Assembly (NCBI GenBank): GCA_902464015.1
Contig: CABQHM010000016.1
Span: forward strand, 1 to 58,542
DNA from: an uncultured Coriobacteriales bacterium
GTDB taxonomy: Bacteria; Actinomycetota; Coriobacteriia; Coriobacteriales; UMGS124
DNA: 58,542 nucleotides
Direction of reading: 5' to 3'
Positions 31,664 through 40,022 of the stretch are shown here, piece by piece. The translations under genes and the position numbers were made by a program. The first letter of the stretch is position 1; every line of letters starts with the position of its first letter. The notes below the pieces were generated by a model. It saw nothing but the letters and a program-made list of their open reading frames with translations. It was not told where the DNA came from and ran no database searches.

Positions 31664-32203
31664 CTAGTAGTTCACAACCTGCTGCACGAAGTAGCTGCGG
31701 GGATGTGCGCACACGGGGCAGACCTCGGGGGCCTCCTTGCCGATGTGTAGGTGTCCGCAGTTTTGGCACTTCCACACCACGACGTCGTCGCGCTTGAAGA
31801 CCTCGCCGGACTCCAGGCGTGCCATGAGGGCGCGGTAGCGCTTCTCGTGAGCAACCTCGACGTCGGCCACACCGCGCATCTTCTCGGCGATCTCGTGGAA
31901 GCCCTCGGCGTCTGCCGTGGCGGCAAACTCCTTGTACATGTGGGTCCACTCTTCGTTCTCGCCGGCAGCGGCGGCTGCGAGGTTCTCGGCGGTGGAACGA
32001 ATCTCGCCGCCCTCGAGGTACTTGAACCACAGCTTGGCATGCTCGCGCTCGTTGCCAGCAGTCTCGGTGAAGATCTCGGAGATGCCGACGTAGCCTTCCT
32101 TCTTGGCCTTCGAGGCGAAATAGGTGTACTTGTTGGTGGCCATCGACTCGCCGGCAAAGGCGGTCTCAAGGTTCTTCTTGGTCTGAGAGCTCTCGAAATC
32201 CAT
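31664..32203 (-). CDS. rbr: Rubrerythrin
   Basis: A 179-residue peroxide-reducing protein of anaerobes. The N-terminal four-helix domain has the di-iron ligands in the Phe-Ala-Gly-Glu-Ser, Glu-Arg-Glu-His and Glu-Val-Ala-His-Glu segments. The C-terminal rubredoxin domain has CxxC (about 145-148) and CPVC (about 161-164). The ATG follows AGAGAGGGAC. It protects against hydrogen peroxide by passing electrons from the rubredoxin iron to the di-iron centre. Confidence 0.96.
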   Translation of the reverse strand: MDFESSQTKKNLETAFAGESMATNKYTYFASKAKKEGYVGISEIFTETAGNEREHAKLWFKYLEGGEIRSTAENLAAAAAGENEEWTHMYKEFAATADAEGFHEIAEKMRGVADVEVAHEKRYRALMARLESGEVFKRDDVVVWKCQNCGHLHIGKEAPEVCPVCAHPRSYFVQQVVNY

Positions 32204-32253
32204 GGTAGTCCCTCTCTCTTGTGTCTGAGCGGCGCGGTCGCAGCTCTAGGGGG

Positions 32254-32282
32254 CTTATACCACGCTTTGCGCGCGATGAAGC
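32254..32282 (-). promoter_or_regulatory. Possible rubrerythrin promoter
   Basis: Leftward TGG-TATAAG (32259-32254) resembles an extended -10 box, with a poor GCTTCA -35 box 17 bases upstream. It would leave a leader of about 45 bases to the rubrerythrin start. Confidence 0.4.
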
Positions 32283-32320
32283 GAGATTCTCAAACCATTG
32301 ACACGGCATTTTGCCACAGC

Positions 32321-33241
32321 TTATCGCGCGTTCCACAGCCCTTGCTCGTCACAGGTGCAGAAACCCTCTTTTGCCAGGTCGGACAGGATGTCCTGAACGA
32401 GGGCGACCTCGGGGGCGGGCCTGCCGGCGCCTAGCTCCTCGCTGGCAAGTCGGGCGTAGACCTCCTGCTCGGGAAGCGGCTCGCCCTGGGCGTGGGCACC
32501 CAGCAAGATTCGCACGATGCCCGCGCGCTTTTGCCTGCGCGATCCTGCAAAGGGCGACTGGCGCGTGTAGGCACGGGCGCGGCGCGTGGGGTTGGGAAGC
32601 GTCTTCTTGAGATGGGCGCCGATGTCGAGCAGGCCGTAATACCAGCCGCGCACGTCCTGGCCGCTGGGAGGGCAGGTGAGCTCCACCAGGGGTACGAGCT
32701 CCTTGTCGGCCACCTTGTCCGTTCCGGGGAAAAACTCGTGGATGAGGACGGCGCGCACGTTGGTTTCCAGGTAGACGCCGTGCTCATCGAAGGCGAAGGC
32801 GCGGATGCCGGCCGCTGTGGAGGGGCCGATGCCAGGAAGCGCCGTAAGTTCCTTCACGCCGTGGGGCCAGGTGCCGTCGAACTGCTCGACCACGGCCTGA
32901 GCGCAGCGGTGAAGCGCGAGCGCCCGCCTGTTGTACCCCATGCCCTGCCAGGCTTGCAACACCTCTGCCTGAGGGGCCCAGGCAAGCGCCTGCACGGTGG
33001 GAAAGCGCTCGAGCCAGTCGGCCCAGCGGCCCCGTACGCGCACGACCTGCGTCTGCTGGAGCATGACCTCGCTGATCCACACGAGGTAGGGGTCGTCGAC
33101 GCCCCTCCAGGGAAGCTCGCGCCACAGAGGGGCGGCCAGCGCGCGCATGCGCGCCTGGAACGCCTCGACACCCTCGGCGAGCAGGGCTTCCATGCCACAG
33201 GGACGGCCGAGGCTGTCGGCGGGGTTTTCGGTTGCTTGCAT
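32321..33241 (-). CDS. MutY-like HhH-GPD glycosylase without Fe-S cysteines
   Basis: A protein of about 306 residues from the ATG at 33241 (33316 and 33193 are other possible starts). The fold is that of adenine glycosylase MutY: Trp-Ile-Ser-Glu-Val-Met-Leu-Gln-Gln-Thr-Gln (Glu58), then the helix-hairpin-helix Leu-Pro-Gly-Ile-Gly (135-139). Two differences stand out. The four cluster cysteines after Asp-Ile-Gly-Ala are absent, and the usual catalytic Asp in Leu-Asp-x-Asn-Val is Glu159. Clusterless MutY relatives are known in anaerobes. The substrate of this one is uncertain. Confidence 0.82.
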   Translation of the reverse strand: MQATENPADSLGRPCGMEALLAEGVEAFQARMRALAAPLWRELPWRGVDDPYLVWISEVMLQQTQVVRVRGRWADWLERFPTVQALAWAPQAEVLQAWQGMGYNRRALALHRCAQAVVEQFDGTWPHGVKELTALPGIGPSTAAGIRAFAFDEHGVYLETNVRAVLIHEFFPGTDKVADKELVPLVELTCPPSGQDVRGWYYGLLDIGAHLKKTLPNPTRRARAYTRQSPFAGSRRQKRAGIVRILLGAHAQGEPLPEQEVYARLASEELGAGRPAPEVALVQDILSDLAKEGFCTCDEQGLWNAR

Positions 33242-33270
33242 ATCGCTTGCGGGCGTCAGTCCCACTGGCG

Positions 33271-33942
33271 CTACTTCCACTCCAGAATCTCCCAGCCCAT
33301 CCTCTTGGCATGGCAACGCAGCATGACGTCGGGGTTCACGGCGTGGGCGGTCTGGGCCATCTGGAGCATGGGGGCGTCGGTGTGATGGTCGCCGTAGGCG
33401 TGCACGAGCTCCCAGCCGTCCTTGCCGAACGTGGCGTCGGCCCAGGTGCGGATGCGGCGGACCTTCTCCTCGCCTGCCGGGGTCTCGCCGGCAACGGCGC
33501 CGGTGTAGCGGCCGGACTCGTCGCGCTCCATGACGGTGCCCATGCAGGTCTCGCAGCCCAGGTACTCGCGTGCCACGAGGGCGACCTCCTCGAAGGTGGC
33601 GCTCACAAGCGCCACGTGGTCGCCTGCCGCGACGTGCTCCTTGACCTTGGCGATGCCGTCGGCGCGGTAGCGCGGGACCATGATGTCGTCGTGGAACATC
33701 TCCATCATGCGATGGATGCCTTCGGCGGTGTATTGCGACAGGTCGGTGAAGATGCGCTCACGGGGTTCGTTCTGGCGATAGGGGAGGTGGAGCTTGTAGC
33801 GGATGCCCCACCAACTGCACAGGGCGATGGTGCGAATGCGCACAAGGCGACGCGTCATGAGGTATTTGAGGATGAGCGTGCCAGATTGGCCCTGCAAAAG
33901 AGTGCCGTCGATGTCGAAGGCGACAACGCGCGCTTTTGTCAT
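33271..33942 (-). CDS. HAD-IB family phosphatase
   Basis: A 223-residue SerB-like HAD hydrolase. Motif I is Phe-Asp-Ile-Asp-Gly-Thr near residue 9, motif II the Ser in Leu-Val-Ser-Ala-Thr near 113, motif III a Lys in Glu-Glu-Lys-Val near 159 and motif IV Tyr-Gly-Asp-His-His-Thr-Asp near 182. It acts on small phosphoesters; the substrate is not clear. Given ThrH elsewhere in the window, it need not be the phosphoserine phosphatase. It is probably transcribed with the glycosylase and rubrerythrin genes downstream. Confidence 0.85.
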   Translation of the reverse strand: MTKARVVAFDIDGTLLQGQSGTLILKYLMTRRLVRIRTIALCSWWGIRYKLHLPYRQNEPRERIFTDLSQYTAEGIHRMMEMFHDDIMVPRYRADGIAKVKEHVAAGDHVALVSATFEEVALVAREYLGCETCMGTVMERDESGRYTGAVAGETPAGEEKVRRIRTWADATFGKDGWELVHAYGDHHTDAPMLQMAQTAHAVNPDVMLRCHAKRMGWEILEWK

Positions 33943-34123
33943 GACGCTCCTTTTCGCAGCTAGAGGCCGAAATCAGACAAGTAAACAAGCCAAACGCCCT
34001 ATAGGATACCCTAAATGCAGCCGCTTGCGTGCTTGAATCTGCCGCCCTCGCCAAACAGCGCAAACCAGACGGCGGCCGCACGTACCTGAAACGTGGGGGT
34101 TGGACGCGAGGAGTAAAACCCCC

Positions 34124-34152
34124 TTACACCACGTGCTTTCATGCTTTAGTAT
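34124..34152 (+). promoter_or_regulatory. Promoter for the HemW-like operon
   Basis: TTACAC (34124-34129) and TAGTAT (34147-34152) are 17 bases apart, about 40 bases before the start of the downstream gene. The 249-base gap is divergent with the HAD gene on the other strand. Confidence 0.5.
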
Positions 34153-34191
34153 TGCCTGCGTACACCACTCGTTTTATTGGAGGCGCGACCC

Positions 34192-35517
34192 TTGCTCGCT
34201 GAACGATTCCTCTCCACCGTTGTGGGCACCATGGCCAAGTCTCAGCTTGTTCTCAAGCCTACGCCCGAGACGCATTTCCCGGCCCCCGAACCCGGCCGTA
34301 AATACATGCTCTACCTGCATGTTCCTTTCTGTCAGGTGCTGTGCCCCTACTGCAGCTTCAACCGCTACCACTTCCGCGAGGAGGTGGCCAGGCCCTACTT
34401 TGCCAACATGCGCAAAGAGATGATGATGCTCAAGGACCTGGGCTACGACTTCGAGAGCCTCTACTTCGGCGGCGGCACGCCCACCATCCTGCTCGACGAG
34501 CTGTGTGCCACCATCGACCAGGCGCGCGAGAACTTCTCCGTCACCGAGGTGGCCGTGGAGACCAACCCCAACCACCTGGTGGACCCGTGGCTCTCGCAGA
34601 TGGAGGGACGCGTGCAGCGACTCTCCGTGGGCGTGCAGAGCTTCGACGACGGCCTGCTCAAGCAGATGGACCGCTACAAGAAGTACGGCTCGGGCGAGGA
34701 GATCTTCGAGCGCATCCAGGCCGCCAAGAGCCACTTCGACCTCATCAACGTCGACATGATCTTCAACTTCCCCTCGCAGACCGAGGAGATCCTGCGCAGC
34801 GACCTCGAGAAGATCCGCGCCTGCGGGGCCCAGCAGACCACGTTCTCGCCGCTCTACGTGTCGCACGGCACGCAGCAGAAGATGGCCCAGACCCTGGGCA
34901 AGCTCGACTACCCGCGCGAGTACGAGTTCTACAAGATCATCGACGAGACGCTGGCCGGCGGTGAGAACCCCGACTTCCACCGCTCGACCCTGTGGACCTT
35001 TACGCGCAAGGACGCCAACACCGACGCTTCCGCGCCGCAGATCGAGGAGTACCAGACCAACTACGACGACTACCCCGCCATCGGCTCGGGCTCCATCACG
35101 CACCTGGCGGGCGCCCTGTATGTGAACCACTTCAGCATTGCCGACTACAACGCTGCGATCGAGTCGGGCAAGATGTCCATCATGGGCAAGGCGGCCATGT
35201 CCAAGCGCAGCCTCATGCGCTACAGCTTCCTGGTGAACCTGTACAAGCTGCGCCTGGACAAGCGCGCGTTCAAGCGCGAGTTCGGCTGCTCGGTCGAGGC
35301 GGGCCTGCCTGCCGAGATGGCCTTCATGGCGCTCAACGGCGCCTTTGCCACCAACAACGCCGACGAGCTCACGCTCACGCCGCGCGGCCGCTACCTGGTC
35401 GTCGTGATGTACCGCAAGTTCCTCTCGGGCATGAACAACCTGCGCGAGCAGGCGCGTGCGTGCCTGAGCGGCGCCGAGCGCCAGATTCTGTTCGAAGACA
35501 GCGAGGACGTGCTGTAA
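34192..35517 (+). CDS. HemW/HemN-like radical SAM protein
   Basis: A 441-residue protein starting at TTG 34192, eight bases behind GGAGG; a TTG at 34177 is possible. The radical SAM cluster motif is CxxxCxYC in Val-Pro-Phe-Cys-Gln-Val-Leu-Cys-Pro-Tyr-Cys near residues 47-54. A Tyr-Phe-Gly-Gly-Gly-Thr-Pro segment follows near 96. These are shared by oxygen-independent coproporphyrinogen oxidases and HemW haem chaperones. No other haem genes are nearby, so the exact role is open. Confidence 0.85.
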   Translation: MLAERFLSTVVGTMAKSQLVLKPTPETHFPAPEPGRKYMLYLHVPFCQVLCPYCSFNRYHFREEVARPYFANMRKEMMMLKDLGYDFESLYFGGGTPTILLDELCATIDQARENFSVTEVAVETNPNHLVDPWLSQMEGRVQRLSVGVQSFDDGLLKQMDRYKKYGSGEEIFERIQAAKSHFDLINVDMIFNFPSQTEEILRSDLEKIRACGAQQTTFSPLYVSHGTQQKMAQTLGKLDYPREYEFYKIIDETLAGGENPDFHRSTLWTFTRKDANTDASAPQIEEYQTNYDDYPAIGSGSITHLAGALYVNHFSIADYNAAIESGKMSIMGKAAMSKRSLMRYSFLVNLYKLRLDKRAFKREFGCSVEAGLPAEMAFMALNGAFATNNADELTLTPRGRYLVVVMYRKFLSGMNNLREQARACLSGAERQILFEDSEDVL

Positions 35518-35544
35518 GGCGCGCAGGACCAGGAGGTTTGACGC

Positions 35545-35871
35545 ATGCATTCAGAGGACGTGGCGGCGCTTCCGCCCGAACAGCGCGCTTTGCTCGACGC
35601 GCTCGTGTCGCTTGACAATGCTGACGGCGCCTATGCGTTGCTGCAGGACCTGTGCACGCCGCGCGAGATCGAGGACCTTTCGCGCAGGCTTCAGGTGGCG
35701 CGCATGCTCGACGCCGGCGCGAGCTACGAGCGCATCCAGGCAAAGACCGGCGTGTCGTCCACCACGGTGGCGCGCGTTGCCAAGTGCCTGAGCTATGGGC
35801 CCGGCGGTTATCGGCAGACGCTCGACAAGCTGCCTGTGTACGTGGACGAGCCCGCGGGGCCCGCACTGTAG
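35545..35871 (+). CDS. TrpR-like YerC/YecD family DNA-binding protein
   Basis: A 108-residue protein with the TrpR-type helix-turn-helix: Leu-Cys-Thr-Pro-Arg-Glu-Ile-Glu-Asp-Leu-Ser-Arg-Arg-Leu at about 35-48, then Ala-Ser-Tyr-Glu-Arg-Ile-Gln-Ala-Lys-Thr-Gly-Val-Ser-Ser-Thr-Thr-Val at about 57-73. The YerC/YecD subgroup has no proven ligand. ATG follows CAGGAGG. It follows the HemW-like gene by 27 bases and is probably in the same operon. Confidence 0.88.
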   Translation: MHSEDVAALPPEQRALLDALVSLDNADGAYALLQDLCTPREIEDLSRRLQVARMLDAGASYERIQAKTGVSSTTVARVAKCLSYGPGGYRQTLDKLPVYVDEPAGPAL

Positions 35872-35920
35872 GAAACCACGCCGCCCGAGGCGGCGGACGA
35901 GCTGAGAAAGGGGCATCCCC

Positions 35921-36856
35921 ATGCCTGGAATTACGGAGCGGTTGGGTTCGGACGTGCTCGTGGTGCAGGGTGCCGTGGGCACCTACCTGGCCCAGAAGGG
36001 CTTCGAGGGCAACGTGTGCAGCCTCAACCTCGAGGAGCCCGACGCCATCGAGCAGATGCACCAGCTCTACCGCATCGCGGGCGCCGACTGTGCCGTGACC
36101 AACACGTTTTGCGCCACGAGCTCGTGCTTGGCGTCGGAGGGCCTGGCCGGCCAAGTCGGTGCCATCAACATGGAGGGCGTGCGCCTGGCTCGCGAGGCGG
36201 GCTTCCCCCATGTGCTGGCCGCCATGGGCCCGTGCGGCGTGCAGGTCGAGCCGGGCAGCGGCCTGGCTGCGCTTGAGGCGCGTGCGTCCTTCGACGAGGC
36301 TGCTGCGGCGGCGCAGGCGCAGGGTCCCGCCGTGGGGTACGCGAGCGCCCGCGAGCAGTACCTGGAGCAGGCGGCTGCCTTGTCGGCCGCGGCGCCTGAT
36401 GCGATCCTGCTCGAGACCTTCACCTCGCTCGACGACGCCCTGGCGGCGCTCGACGCGGCGCAGACCGCCTGCGACTTGCCTGTTTTCGTGTGCATGAGCT
36501 TCGTGGGGCCCGATGCGCCCGACGCTGCCGAGTGCGCGCGCATCCTTGAGCGCGCCGGCGCCGCCGCGGTGGGCTGCAACTGCATGGCCCCCGAGGAGAC
36601 GCTTGCCTGTGTGCGTGCGATGAGGGCCGTCTGTGCGCTGCCGCTCATCGCGCTGCCTTCCGCAGGTGTGCCGCGCGAGCTGCCACGCCGCGGTCTTGTC
36701 TGGCCGGTGAGCCCCGACGACTTCGCGGTTGCGGCGGCCCGGCTTGTGGCGGCGGGCGCGAGCCTTGTGGGTTCGTGCTGCGGTTCCACCCCTGCCTGTA
36801 CAGGTGCGATGTACGCCGCCGTGGGTGGGGTGGCGCTTCCTGAGGCGCAGGAGTAG
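35921..36856 (+). CDS. Homocysteine S-methyltransferase family protein
   Basis: A 311-residue zinc-dependent methyltransferase. The zinc ligands are visible as Cys in Val-Gly-Cys-Asn-Cys near 218 and Cys-Cys in Gly-Ser-Cys-Cys-Gly-Ser-Thr-Pro near 286. The start Val-Val-Gln-Gly-Ala-Val-Gly-Thr-Tyr-Leu matches the family, which normally has an Asp-Gly-Gly-x-Gly-Thr loop, so the Ala here is a small deviation. It would transfer a methyl group to homocysteine to make methionine. Confidence 0.88.
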   Translation: MPGITERLGSDVLVVQGAVGTYLAQKGFEGNVCSLNLEEPDAIEQMHQLYRIAGADCAVTNTFCATSSCLASEGLAGQVGAINMEGVRLAREAGFPHVLAAMGPCGVQVEPGSGLAALEARASFDEAAAAAQAQGPAVGYASAREQYLEQAAALSAAAPDAILLETFTSLDDALAALDAAQTACDLPVFVCMSFVGPDAPDAAECARILERAGAAAVGCNCMAPEETLACVRAMRAVCALPLIALPSAGVPRELPRRGLVWPVSPDDFAVAAARLVAAGASLVGSCCGSTPACTGAMYAAVGGVALPEAQE

Positions 36857-36863
36857 AAGCCTG

Positions 36864-36900
36864 GCTGTCATGCCGCCTGGGGCGGGGTGACAGCTTTTTT
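36864..36900 (+). terminator. Intrinsic terminator
   Basis: GCTGTCA (36864-36870) and TGACAGC (36888-36894), with an inner CCGCC/GGCGG stem, followed by TTTTTT. It ends the HemW-like/YerC/methyltransferase operon. Confidence 0.88.
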
Positions 36901-37038
36901 GCTGCGCCTTGTGCCGGGGCTCCGAAGCGCCTTGGTTTCCCGGGTTCTGGCATCCCTACATCTTCGCATTGAAATGGCTGATTGTAAGATTGATTGTATT
37001 ACCTGCACGTTTGATTGACTGTTCGAGGAGTGTTACCC

Positions 37039-38556
37039 GTGACTGATGAGCAAAAGCCTGCAGTTGTAAGCGTCGCCGGCACAACGGCCGACCCCAACCC
37101 GCTTGGGTCGGCACCCATCCCGCGCCTGCTGCTCAAATTCGCCCCGCCCGCCATCCTCTCGATGATGGTGAGCGCCGTTTACAACCTCATCGACACCTTC
37201 TTCGTGGGCCACGGTGTGGGCGACGCCGGCATCGCGGCCACCACGGTCGCCTTCCCGCTCATGATGCTCACGGGTGCCTTCGCCGCGTGGTTCGGCGTGG
37301 GCGGCAACGCCATCGCAGCCCTTCGCCTGGGCGAGCGCAAGGTCGAGGAAGCCAACCGCGCCATGTCGGTCACGCTGCTCATGCTCATCGTGGTGCCCCT
37401 CGCGCTCACGATTGTCGCTGAGCTGTTTCTCACGCCCACGCTCGACTTCTTGGGCGCCACCGACACCAACCGCGAGTACTCCCACCAGTTCTGCTCCATC
37501 ATCCTGGCGGGCTTCACCATCCAGGCCATCGGCCTGGGAATCTCGAACTTCATCCGCACCGACGGCGCGCCCAACACCGCGCTTGCCGTGACGTTTGCCG
37601 GTGCGGTTGTCTCGGCGTTTGCAAACTACCTGCTCGTCATGGTGATGGGCATGGGTATGGTGGGCTCGGCCGTCGCCACCGTCATCGGCCAGACCGTGAC
37701 CACCGTGCTCGTGCTGGCGTACTTCCTGCGCGGCAAGTCCAAGCTCAGCTTCCGCCGCAAGTTCATCCGCTTCGACGGCCCGATGATCCGCAGCATCACG
37801 GCCATCGGCCTGTCGTCGTTCTGCGTGCAGGTTGCCTCGGCGCTCACGTCCTCGATGCTCAACCTGCAGATCACCAACCTCGGCGCCACCGACGTCATCG
37901 GCGCCGACGGCGGCCTCACGGCCATCGGCACGGTGAACAAGGTCATCTCGCTGCTCTTCTTCGTTGTCCTGGGCTTTTCCATCGCCGCTCAGCCCATCCT
38001 GGGCTACAACTACGGCGCCCAGAACTACCGCCGCGTGCGCAAGGCGCTGTGGTGGACGGTCGGCGCCGCCATTGTGACGAACCTCATCCTGTGGATGACG
38101 TGCCGCGCCTTGTCCGACCAGATTATGCTCTTCTTCAACGTGGGTCATGACCTGCTCGACTTTGCTGCCCAGAGCCTGCTGTTCATGACGCTCATGTTCC
38201 CGGTCGTGCCGTTCCAGGTGGTGTGCTCCAACTACTTCCAGGCCACGGGCCAGCCGATCAAGGCCACGATCCTCACGCTCACGCGCCAGCTCATCTTTTA
38301 TCTGCCTGCGCTTTTCATCGTGCCTGCCGTGCTGCCCAATTTCCTGAACCTCACGCCCCTGGCGGCGCTGCCCTTGGCCCCGGCCTTTGCCGACGCGCTC
38401 GCCATCATTGTCACGGGCGTCTTTGTGGCGCGCGAGATGGGGCGCCTTGCGCGCCTGCAGGCCGAGCACGACAAGCGGGTTGCCGCCCACGAGCAGACGT
38501 GGGCGCAGGTAGGCGAGCGTGCTGCTGTGGCGGTCTCTCAGAGCAAGGAGGCGTAG
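37039..38556 (+). CDS. MATE family efflux transporter
   Basis: A 505-residue membrane protein with twelve predicted helices in two halves, each starting with a Pro/Leu-rich segment (Pro-Ala-Ile-Leu-Ser-Met-Met near residue 36 and Ser-Phe-Cys-Val-Gln-Val near 262). It pumps drugs or cations using a Na+ or H+ gradient. The GTG 37039 follows GAGGAG. The 140 bases upstream hold repeated GATTGT motifs that could be an operator. Confidence 0.92.
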   Translation: MTDEQKPAVVSVAGTTADPNPLGSAPIPRLLLKFAPPAILSMMVSAVYNLIDTFFVGHGVGDAGIAATTVAFPLMMLTGAFAAWFGVGGNAIAALRLGERKVEEANRAMSVTLLMLIVVPLALTIVAELFLTPTLDFLGATDTNREYSHQFCSIILAGFTIQAIGLGISNFIRTDGAPNTALAVTFAGAVVSAFANYLLVMVMGMGMVGSAVATVIGQTVTTVLVLAYFLRGKSKLSFRRKFIRFDGPMIRSITAIGLSSFCVQVASALTSSMLNLQITNLGATDVIGADGGLTAIGTVNKVISLLFFVVLGFSIAAQPILGYNYGAQNYRRVRKALWWTVGAAIVTNLILWMTCRALSDQIMLFFNVGHDLLDFAAQSLLFMTLMFPVVPFQVVCSNYFQATGQPIKATILTLTRQLIFYLPALFIVPAVLPNFLNLTPLAALPLAPAFADALAIIVTGVFVAREMGRLARLQAEHDKRVAAHEQTWAQVGERAAVAVSQSKEA

Positions 38557-38559
38557 GGC

Positions 38560-38790
38560 ATGGATGAGAAGAACCTGGTGGAGACGGCAAACGTGCCGTG
38601 CGCCGGGGGTGTCGCAGGGGCGGCGAAGCCCGGCGCGGCTTCCCCAGCTTCCCCAGCTGCCTCGGCCCCCAAGCCCAAGCCGGCCTCGCCCTTTGTCCGG
38701 GCCGAGAACGAAGACGACGACGGCTACGATCCCTACTCCGACCGTCCTGCGCGCAAAGAGCCCCTCTTCGAGCGCGACCCCTGGGCGTAA
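38560..38790 (+). CDS. Low-complexity hypothetical protein
   Basis: A 76-residue protein rich in Ala, Pro and Lys in the middle (about 20-45) with an acidic stretch (Glu-Asn-Glu-Asp-Asp-Asp) and a conserved-looking tail ending Arg-Asp-Pro-Trp-Ala. It is three bases after the MATE stop and probably disordered. Function unknown. Confidence 0.6.
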   Translation: MDEKNLVETANVPCAGGVAGAAKPGAASPASPAASAPKPKPASPFVRAENEDDDGYDPYSDRPARKEPLFERDPWA

Positions 38791-38984
38791 GGCGACTGGC
38801 TGTGCGACACGGTTTACTCCGTGCGTTATGGCTGGAGTGAGGCTGTTCGGCGGGGGCGCTTGCGCCGTGCGTGGTAGAGTTTTGTGTACGTGGTATCTGC
38901 GGCTGCCGTCTTGGTGAGTCTCTTCTCAAGGCGACGCGACCGCTCTTTGATTGTCATGCTTGCTTGTATATGGAGGACATCTCA

Positions 38985-39881
38985 ATGAAAGCAATCATTC
39001 CTGCCGCTGGCCTGGGCACGCGCTTCCTTCCTGCGACGCATCTCGTTCCCAAGGAGATGCTGCCGGTGCTCGACCGCCCGGTCATCCAGCATGTGGCTGA
39101 GGAGGCCCTCGCCGCGCCTGAGTGCGACGGCTGCGTCATCGTGACCTCCGTGACCAAGCCCCTCATCGAGGGCAACTTCACGCCCGACCCCGCCTACTCC
39201 GAGATGCTGCGCGGCCGCGGCAAGGACAAGTACGCCGATGCCGTCGACCATGCCGGCTCGCTGCCTGTTTCCTATGTCTACCAGGAGGAACCGCTCGGCC
39301 TGGGTCACGCCGTGCTGTGCGCTGCCCCCCAGACGGGCGACGACGCCTTCTACGTGCTGCTCGGCGACGTCGTGGTGCCCGAGCACACCATCCTGCCCAA
39401 GCTCGCCGAGGTGAGCCGCGCCCACAACGGTGCGAGCGTCATCGCCGTCGTGGCCGTGCCCGACTCCGAGGTCTCGCGTTTCGGCATCGTGGGCGGCCAG
39501 TTTGTGGGTACGCTCGCCGGCGCCGAGGGCGCCGCGGCCAGCGAGCCCGGCGCCGTGTGGAAGATCGACCAGATGGTTGAGAAGCCGGCCCTTGAGGACG
39601 CCCCCTCCAACCTGGCCATCTTCGGCCGCTACCTGCTCTCCGCCAAGGTCATGGAGCTGCTTGCCACCCAGGAGCCCGGCAAGGGCAACGAGATCCAGCT
39701 CACCGACGCCCTTGTGCGCGCCCTGGCCGAGGAGGAGATGTACGCTGTGGTCATCGACCCCGCCGAGGGTTACGACACGGGCACCATCCCCAACCTCATT
39801 GCCGCCAACGTGCGCATGGCCCTGGCCGACGAGCGTTACGCCGCCAGCCTGCGCGAGGTTCTCGGCGACGTGCTCGCCTAA
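38985..39881 (+). CDS. galU: UTP-glucose-1-phosphate uridylyltransferase
   Basis: A 298-residue nucleotidyltransferase that makes UDP-glucose for wall and capsule sugars. The signature is the N-terminal Lys-Ala-Ile-Ile-Pro-Ala-Ala-Gly-Leu-Gly-Thr-Arg-Phe-Leu-Pro and Pro-Lys-Glu-Met-Leu-Pro. Gly-Leu-Gly-His-Ala near 105 and a Val-Glu-Lys-Pro near 196 complete the sugar nucleotide site. ATG 38985 follows GGAGGA. The 194 bases upstream carry no gene and should hold its promoter. Confidence 0.95.
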   Translation: MKAIIPAAGLGTRFLPATHLVPKEMLPVLDRPVIQHVAEEALAAPECDGCVIVTSVTKPLIEGNFTPDPAYSEMLRGRGKDKYADAVDHAGSLPVSYVYQEEPLGLGHAVLCAAPQTGDDAFYVLLGDVVVPEHTILPKLAEVSRAHNGASVIAVVAVPDSEVSRFGIVGGQFVGTLAGAEGAAASEPGAVWKIDQMVEKPALEDAPSNLAIFGRYLLSAKVMELLATQEPGKGNEIQLTDALVRALAEEEMYAVVIDPAEGYDTGTIPNLIAANVRMALADERYAASLREVLGDVLA

Positions 39882-39905
39882 GGCCGTATATCTCCCCGCA
39901 CTGAA

Positions 39906-39937
39906 GGGCGCGTCCAATTGTGGGCGCGCCCTTTTGT
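39906..39937 (+). terminator. galU terminator
   Basis: GGGCGCG (39906-39912) pairs with CGCGCCC (39925-39931), followed by TTTT. Confidence 0.88.
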
Positions 39938-40022
39938 TTCCAGGTTGCAACCGTTACGGCCCTCCTGGCGTGGTTTTGCTACCATGACCTCGCAAAACTT
40001 TATGAGACAAAGGAGCTTCCCC

